Shown piece after piece: positions 57,559 through 64,000 of a stretch of 64,000 nt of DNA. The stretch covers positions 267,926 to 331,925 of the forward strand of contig VXAI01000195.1 in the NCBI GenBank assembly GCA_013399305.1, read 5' to 3'. Position 1 is the stretch's first letter. Each line of letters begins with the position of its first letter. A program made the translations under genes and the position numbers. Under the pieces are notes generated by a model. That model saw only the letters and a program-made list of their open reading frames with translations, searched no databases and was not told the DNA's origin. The DNA comes from Rostratula benghalensis. Lineage: Eukaryota; Chordata; Aves; Charadriiformes; Rostratulidae.

Positions 57559-60500
57559 CCAGATTAGAATTTCTGCCTAATATCATCTAACCAAGACAAG
57601 TCACCAACGCCATGGGTTTGGGGGCAAAGGCCACCCCATGGTGCAGTGCAGGGCTGGGATGCTTCAGGGGGGAGACACAGTTCCCAGGCACACAGCCCAC
57701 CCCTGTAAGGTGAGAAGCTCATTTCCTGCTTTTCACAGCAATTTTCTCCAACTCCAGTGGCTACAAGCTGCTCTCCTGATTGTAAATAAATACAAGGGGA
57801 GCTTGGCCTGAACTAGAAAGCAAAGAAACCTCCCCAGCTCAATAAGCACTCGCTGGCAGAGAAACTGTAATTTGCAGGGCCAGCTCTCCCCACAGGACGC
57901 AGGCTCGCTGGGCTCCGGCTGCCTTCCCTTCACTGCAGGCCACCAGGGACGGGAAGAGGAGAGCCCTGCCCCAAAGCAGCTCTTTCGGGCTGTCCTGCTC
58001 CTTGTCCCAGCAACGCTGTGGGCTGGAGGCTGGTCTCTACCCGGGGCTGGGCTGGGGGAATGGGCTGAGCCCTGCTGCACGCCCGGGGGTCTCCTCTGTC
58101 ACACGTGTCCCTGCCCAAAGCCGAGGGCACGGCGACTTTACAGCTCCCTACAGCAGAGACTCTCGTGCAGAGGGCTCAATCATGGCTGTTTCTTTAGGCA
58201 TCATAAAAAATAAACAAATCCAGGCAAAACGAGTGCCTGCATGCACAACCCTTTCCTTCCCTGCATGTTCTCTAAAGCCAGAGCTCTCCTCCACCTCCTC
58301 CCCATACCAGGACCCCCCCTCACTCCCCGTTACCCCCTCTGTCAGGACGAACCAGTGGGCAGGTCACCATTCCCCCCCGCCCCCAGTTCCCAGGACCTCC
58401 AGGCAGCTCTGCTCCAGAGCTCCAGTGGTGCAGAGAGCAGCAGGGGGAGGTGAGGGGGATGATGATGGCACAGGGGGGACAGCAGGATGCTGCCAGCACG
58501 GTTTGCTTGCCCCACCAGCAATGCTGCACCAAGAGGCTTAGGGACACATCTCCCGGCACGGCGAGCACCCCTGCAGTGGCTGTCACCCTGGGAAGGGTCC
58601 TTGCTTACCTGGGTACCAGGTTCTCTCTCCCTCCGGGGCCTAAAGCAGACCCCAGAGGTGCACGGCTTTCCACACATGGAGGTTCCTGCAGGAGGTTAAG
58701 AGTGAGTACAGGCAGGGATTTTCCAAAGCAGCCAACAGATTTACATGATACACCATTTTAAAAATGAGTGAGACGGCGGGGATGATCAGCCACACTGACA
58801 AGCCACCAAGAGATGGTGGGATTCACCATCTCCCTATTTTCCACCAGGTCCCAATGTCTTTGTCAGCTGGCACCTACTTTACCCAAACATGTGTTGAGCT
58901 CCTGGTCCTTCCTGCACAAAATCTGTGCATCCCCAAAATTCCAGCAGCAATCCAATGGCTGCTGAGTCTCGGGAAAGGGTCTGTGCATCCAGTTCCTGCT
59001 TTGTCACTGCCCTGCCTGTCTGTAAACAGCCTTTCCCCCTTCAAAACAGATGGGGCTTTCTCATGTGGGAATCATAAAGGAGCTCTGTCCCAGTGACCCT
59101 TTCCTAACAGCCCTCCAGCTTCTGTCACACCGTGGGGGTGACTCCCTGAAGGTAGGATGCTCTGACAGGGCTCGTGTGACCACCCCTTCTGAGGGGTAGT
59201 CTTTCTTCCCCCTTGCCAGGGCTGCTCCTGACAGGGATGCAGGAGGATGATAGGGTTGTTTTTTTCGTGGATTGGAGATGCTTCCCAGCTCCAGGCTGCT
59301 GGGTACAATGCCACTCACCCAGCAGTGACAGGTCAGAAGCACAGGCACAGGCAGGGGGCTGGCAGCCCCTGGCACACATCACCTTTGCAACCACCTTGTT
59401 TCTCAGGAAGGTGACGGTCCCTGAGACACACCCAGTCCTAGCAGACAGGAGGGAAGTCCAGTTCAGCCAGCACTGCCAGAGCCATGGGACATCTCCTAGG
59501 GCTGCCACCAGCACATAGGCATCAGTAGGGTATCACTAGGTTATCAGCCCCCACTGCAGATTCTGGAGGGACAAATGCAAGCCAGAGAACCACTCATCAC
59601 TCACAGGCAGCCTCAGAGGTGACCCACAGAGCTTGAATGTCCACTGTGATGCTCCATGCGTGGCTTCATGAGAGCACCTTGCCACCACGATGCTCCACAC
59701 ATGTTTTTGCAAGAATGTCTGCTTTCAGTGCTCATCACTTTCAGGGGAAATAACACCTGTTTGTCTCCTGTGGCTCTCTGCAGTCCTGCCATGCTCCTGA
59801 GAGATTCTGTGGCCTTGGGACCAGTGAGGCCACCATGCCCTCTGGCCACCTCCATCCCTGGCAGCATTGTGCTAGCCCAGCATGGCATTTTTAGCTGCTT
59901 GACTGCAGCAAGGTCTTTCAAGCTTGTGGTTTGCTGTTGTTGCTCTCCTTTAATAACCTGTAATAGGTTTTCCTCCTCTAAGGTAAGACCTTAGTAGCGG
60001 TGGTTTGCCACCATATCAACAGTATCAGGCCTTCTCCTCTGCCGTGGGTACACTGAGATAAAGATTTCAAAGTCATTTGAGCTATGATGTAGACCTTTTC
60101 ACAACAGTAAATGGTGATATTTCCATTCAGTAATGTATTTATATCTTCCCATTGAGGTCAATAACGGAGTATCCCTTGAGCTGGGAAAAATGATGAGTGA
60201 TGTCTAGTAATTACGGAGACCATAAGGCAAGAGTGAATCCGATTCTGACATTAAAAATCACGACGAGCACCTCCATTGCCTATTTGATTTGCTGGTTTGG
60301 ATGATGAGGTCCACTGCTGCGCAAGGAACAGATGTCTGTACACAGGGCACGTTTTGGGGTTGTTGGAATCTAAAGCAATTAACTGCTTTTGCCTCTATCA
60401 GCTTGCTGGCGTTGCGCCTGACCTTGCATACGATTCATCTTCCTCAGTCGTGTTAGATGCTCGCGAGTCATCTTGCTTTGAGCAATGTGGGCTGTGGTGG

Positions 60501-61069
60501 GGATTGAAATGCCTGACATTACCATCCTTCCTCCTCTTCCTTGCTGCCGAGCCAGCCGGAGCACTCTCGGAAAGCGTGGTTTATAGCTGCACGTTGCAAA
60601 CGGGCAGGAAGAGCCCACTCTGAAGATGAATTGCACAAAACAACTCTCCAATGAGGTGCATTTTGCATTTCAAGCGCCATCCCTCCAAATGCCCAGCTGT
60701 CTTTGCCAGAGGAGGGGATGGAAAAAAATGTTTTCCCTCCCATTTTGTACTAATACCCTTGCTTGTATTTCAGTTTTAGAAATCCAGCTCTTTTCCATGG
60801 CAGTGAGAACTCAGCACCCAGATTTTCCTGATTCAGGGTGGAGGAAGCCAGCAGGGGTTCCAGCAGATCTGCAGACAACAAGGCTCAAAAGCCAGACTAC
60901 TCAATTTCTACCACTTGCTCAGAGAGCTGGGTTAATATAGTGATATTTTAGTGAATAAAAGCACAAGGCTTTATGTCTGAAATCATCACGTTTTCAGCTT
61001 TTTTTGTATTATTTTTCATACTTTCCCCTAAAAATCATAGCAGATGTGACACTGCTTTTGGAATGATGC
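57559..61069. other. unique non-coding DNA, 3.5 kb
   Basis: No gene or recent transposon recognised. C-rich and G-rich parts around 57900-58650 hold several overlapping open frames (up to 179 codons at 58002-58541) on both strands without domains. The part at 60050-60300 is AT-rich and repeat-free, possibly conserved. Confidence 0.45.
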
Positions 61070-61340
61070 AGAATCACAGAAAATGGGGCTGGAATGTACC
61101 TCCAGCCTTGGCCCTGCCTCAAGGTAGGGTTAGCTCTGCATTATTCCCGAGAGATGTTCCTCCAAACTCTTCTTCAACACTTCTAATGACAGAAACCTCA
61201 TAGCCTCCCCAGGCAAAACATCCCGGCGCTTAATTGTCCTTACCATTAAAAGATTAGAAACCTCCTTCTCTGCAAGTGCAGCACTAATTCCTGTCTTGAA
61301 CTTCTGCAGATTGAACAGAGAATATTCCATCATTTAGATC
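61070..61340 (-). mobile_element. ancient CR1-type LINE 3' fragment (group D)
   Basis: Starts 'agaatcacaga', then 'gaatgtacctccagcc', 'gcattattcccgagagatgt', 'tcctccaaactcttcttcaa', 'cacttctaatgacagaaacc' and 'caggcaaaacatcccggc'. These match the reversed 3' UTR/ORF2 end of old, AT-richer CR1 elements as I recall them. It is much more decayed than the group A-C copies. The 67-codon frame at 61130-61333 derives from it. Confidence 0.75.
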
Positions 61341-62254
61341 GTTAGGGAAAATACCAACTCCTATTAGATCAAGGACAGATTCCTGCAGAAAGTCACTCAA
61401 TCCATCCTTTCGTTTGACAGCAAATCATTGACTACTCTTGTCTGGTTTCCAACCATTTTTTGCACCTCTCCCACGGTAGTTTTATGGAGCCCTGATTTAC
61501 CAACCTTGTTAAAAGGAATATTGTGTGAAATACAGCAAAATCCTAGCAAAGCCAAGACTTCTGACATCTCTGGCTTCTTCTCAATCCAAAATATTTAGTC
61601 TCATCACTCAGGAAAATCAGATTGGCTGGGAATGTGTGATTTTTCTTTTGAGGGGGATTCTTTTCTTTTCTCTCCTCTCCTTTTCTTTCCTTTTCCCTTT
61701 TTTTTTTTTTTTTTTTTTTTTTGTACTTAGAAATAATACTTTTCTGGGTATTTAATTTAAACCAGTTAGATTAAAATGCTAATAACACTTCTCCATACCT
61801 CCTCCTTGTACCCCTGTGTAAACAGGGTAAAGGTAAATAACAGATTTTACCTTTGCCTCTGCCCATCTCCTGGAGCATTGTAATAGCCCTGAGATGGCTT
61901 CTGCCAGTTCTCTGACTGATTCCAAACAAAGCCCTGGCTTTGGCCAGTTTGAAAATAGTTTTATCTGCAACTGCTCCTTATTACCCTTTACATTGCCTGC
62001 TTATGGCACAGTGTTACACACCCCGAGCTGCTTGGTTTCATCCTTGCCTGCTCGTGTCACCCAACTTGCCATCAGGGACATGACCTGGTTTTCAGTCCCT
62101 GCGGCCTCTCCCAAAGGTCAGTGATGAGCTAGAGCTGACCTGAGACAACCCCTGCTCCATTTCCCATCCTTCTCATTCCTAAGGCTTGGACTGGGCTCCT
62201 GGTTGCCCACAAAAAGACTTGCTTCAACTTAAGTCACACAGGTCAGCAGCTTCT
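61341..62254. other. unique non-coding DNA with a pyrimidine tract
   Basis: Contains the C/T tract at 61655-61722. No gene is recognised. Confidence 0.5.
61655..61722 (+). repeat. polypyrimidine tract ending in poly-T
   Basis: About 45 bp of mixed T and C followed by 20 or more T. Seen directly; no element body is attached on either side. Confidence 0.85.
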
Positions 62255-62887
62255 CAATACGTGACCGGCAATGTGCCCTTGTGGCTAAGAAGGCCAATGG
62301 CATCCTGGGGTTCATCAGGAAGAATGTGACCAGCAGGTCCAGGGAGGTCATCCTCCCCCTCTGCTCTGCCCTGGGGAGGCCCCATCTGGAGCAGTGGGAC
62401 CAGTTCTGGACTCCCCAGTTGAAGAAGGACAGGGAACTGCTGGAGAGGGTACAGCAGAGGACCACAAAGATGATGAGGGGCCTGGAGCATCTCTCTTGGG
62501 AGGAAGGGCTGCGGGACTTGGGTCTTTTTAGTCTGGAGAAGAGAAGGCTGAGGGGGGATCTGACCAACACCTAGAAATGCTTCAAGGGTGGGTGTCAGGA
62601 GGGTAGGACCAGTCGTTTTTTTCAGTGGTGCCCAGTAACAGGACAAGAGGAACAAAACTTGTACATAAGTTCCATCTCAACATGAGGAGGAACTTCTTTC
62701 TTGTGAGGGTGGCAGAGCCCTGGCAGAGGCTGCCCAGAGAGGTGGTGGAGTCTCTGCCCCTGGAGATATTAAAAACCCTTGTGGCTGTGTTCCTGTGCAA
62801 CCTGCTCCGGGTGGACCTGCTCTGGCAGGGGGTTGGACTGGATGATCTCCAGAGGTCCCTCCAACCCCTTATTCTCTGATTCTGCGA
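62255..62887 (+). mobile_element. CR1 LINE 3' end (group A), ~630 bp
   Basis: ORF2 C-terminal blocks in order: '[20 protein letters not shown]', '[18 protein letters not shown]', '[12 protein letters not shown]' class (here '[12 protein letters not shown]'), then after a stop at about 62572 the frame shifts and continues with 'VRVAEPWQRLPREVVESLPL'. The 3' end reads 'ggactggatgatctcc', 'agaggtccctccaacccc' and 'ctgattctgcga'. The split into two frames and the stop make it non-functional. It reaches further 5' than the other group A copies. Confidence 0.95.
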
Positions 62888-64000
62888 CCTTATTCACTAA
62901 TAACTTATAGTTTTTCAGTAGGTCCCACAGTCCCTTATTCTCTATACTTGCAACACGAACAGGAACCCTTAATGCATAGAGCAAAAGCATCTCTCTGCTT
63001 CTCCTCTGCTTCTTCTTCCAATATGAGTTGCTCCCTGTTCTGACACCATCCCAGGCACAAGAATTACTTGGCTTCTGTCAGAGATTACCCAATGGTGCTA
63101 TTAAAGAGCTTTCCTGGAGATCTCCTTTTTTGGCTGCTCCTTCAAAGACTCTACAGAAGCAGACTGGCACCACTTCACCAGTCCTGGGGGTGAAAAGCTA
63201 AGCTGCCGAGTGAATAAACAGGCCAAATCCTGGAGCACAACCCCAGAGTTCTCATTTCCTTGGAATCACTGTCCTCAGGTGGGTAATGCCACCTCAGGAG
63301 TGTTGAACAAGGCCCCAACACATGGATTTTTGTTTGTAGCCTCTTCCTTTACTCCTTACCCAGGCAAGAAAACAGACAGAAAAGCACAGTACACATTTGC
63401 AGCTGAGTTGCTGTGGTCTTTCTTCTGCCAAGCCAGCCAAACCAACAAATCACTGTCAGATATATCTTCTTCCAGTGGCTGGTCACATTGACGCGTGCAG
63501 AAGATATTAATTCCAAGCAGCTCATCATCCATTTCAGTCAGGAGAGATCAAATACAGTGTTTGCTACAGGAGGTTCGTGGCTGTGACAGGCTTCTACTTG
63601 ATGAGTTAAGAATAGGTGCTCGCAGGACGGAGAGAGAGAGAGAGAGAGAGAGAAGAGGAAGAACAGCTGAAATCTGGAGGTCTGTGCAGCTGCACGTGAA
63701 ATCCAGCACAAACTCTTGCTGAAGCACACTGTACCACAGGACACAGACAGCTGGGATGTGGCACTGGGATCATATATTACAGCTGGCAACATTGCAAACA
63801 ACTAAAGGACAATTGTCCTGACATTTTTTTTATGGCACATATAGTTCTTTTTAATAAGCGCTCCTTTCATAATTGCATCTGTTCCTCCAAGGATTTACCG
63901 TGGATTAGGAATCCCATGCGAACACAGGGAAGCAAACTGTGATTAATTACGCTCAACTTGCTCGAGGTGTGCTGTGGGTAGACACAGACAGAGGCTAAAG
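62888..64000. other. unique non-coding DNA to the window end
   Basis: No gene recognised. Holds the (GA)n array at 63630-63653 and an AT-rich, repeat-free stretch at 63790-63970. Confidence 0.5.
63630..63653 (+). repeat. (GA)n microsatellite
   Basis: About eleven to twelve GA units in a row, seen directly. Likely polymorphic in length. Confidence 0.92.

Noticed and set aside
58002..58541. 179-codon plus-strand frame
   Set aside because: C/G-rich DNA with competing frames on both strands, no recognisable domain, no start context.
1..64000. tRNA, rRNA or CRISPR array
   Set aside because: No cloverleaf with A and B boxes, no rRNA wording, and no regularly spaced repeats were found by reading. 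A tRNAscan-SE run would settle the tRNA question.

Overview
This window looks like non-coding nuclear DNA of a bird. The main evidence is about twenty fragments of the chicken-repeat-1 (CR1) LINE family, most ending in the family's short 3' repeat (ATTCTATG or ATTCTGTG type), plus two solo LTR-like elements with TGTC...GACA ends. There is no operon structure and no dense coding, and nothing suggests a prokaryote or a viral genome. I found no host protein-coding gene, exon series, tRNA, rRNA or CRISPR array that I can defend. The longest open frames either run through CR1 3' ends, where they are remnants of the CR1 ORF2 C-terminus, or through low-complexity DNA.

Layout. 1-11 kb: unique sequence with one CR1 (1120-1626), a solo LTR (2454-3195) and a fossil palindromic element (6471-6585). 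11-19 kb: the most structured part. It holds a near-identical pair of CR1 copies in opposite orientation (11131-11729 and 15981-16569), a separate pair of ~118-bp inverted repeats (11760-11878 and 12949-13066), a short CR1 end, and a second LTR of the same family in opposite orientation (18260-19053) that contains an 83-base assembly gap. 20-25 kb: CR1 ends around a CpG-rich block (21284-21580). 25-35 kb: almost free of recent repeats, AT-rich, with a perfect 42-bp tandem duplication and an ancient CR1 piece. 35-38.8 kb: a CR1 cluster including a clear CR1-inside-CR1 insertion and a tail-to-tail junction. 39-64 kb: mostly unique sequence with scattered CR1 ends, simple repeats and a small minisatellite.

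The CR1 copies fall by eye into four groups. Group A has a 3' end with CTAGATGATCTCTAGAGGTCCC-like wording and a 'tttagcaggggag' box. Group B has 'gagaagctgtggctgcccc' and 'ctttaaggtccc'. Group C has 'gtccaaccatcaa' near the 3' end. Group D is an older, AT-richer layer. Nested insertions give a relative order: a group B copy jumped into a group C copy. These groups are my reading of shared wording, not database assignments.

Nothing here amounts to a new biological system. The most informative observations are the inverted CR1 pair with a ~310-bp tract of near identity inside more diverged flanks, the 118-bp inverted repeat pair, the mosaic LTR pair, the nested CR1, and a CpG-rich block that could mark an unannotated promoter.
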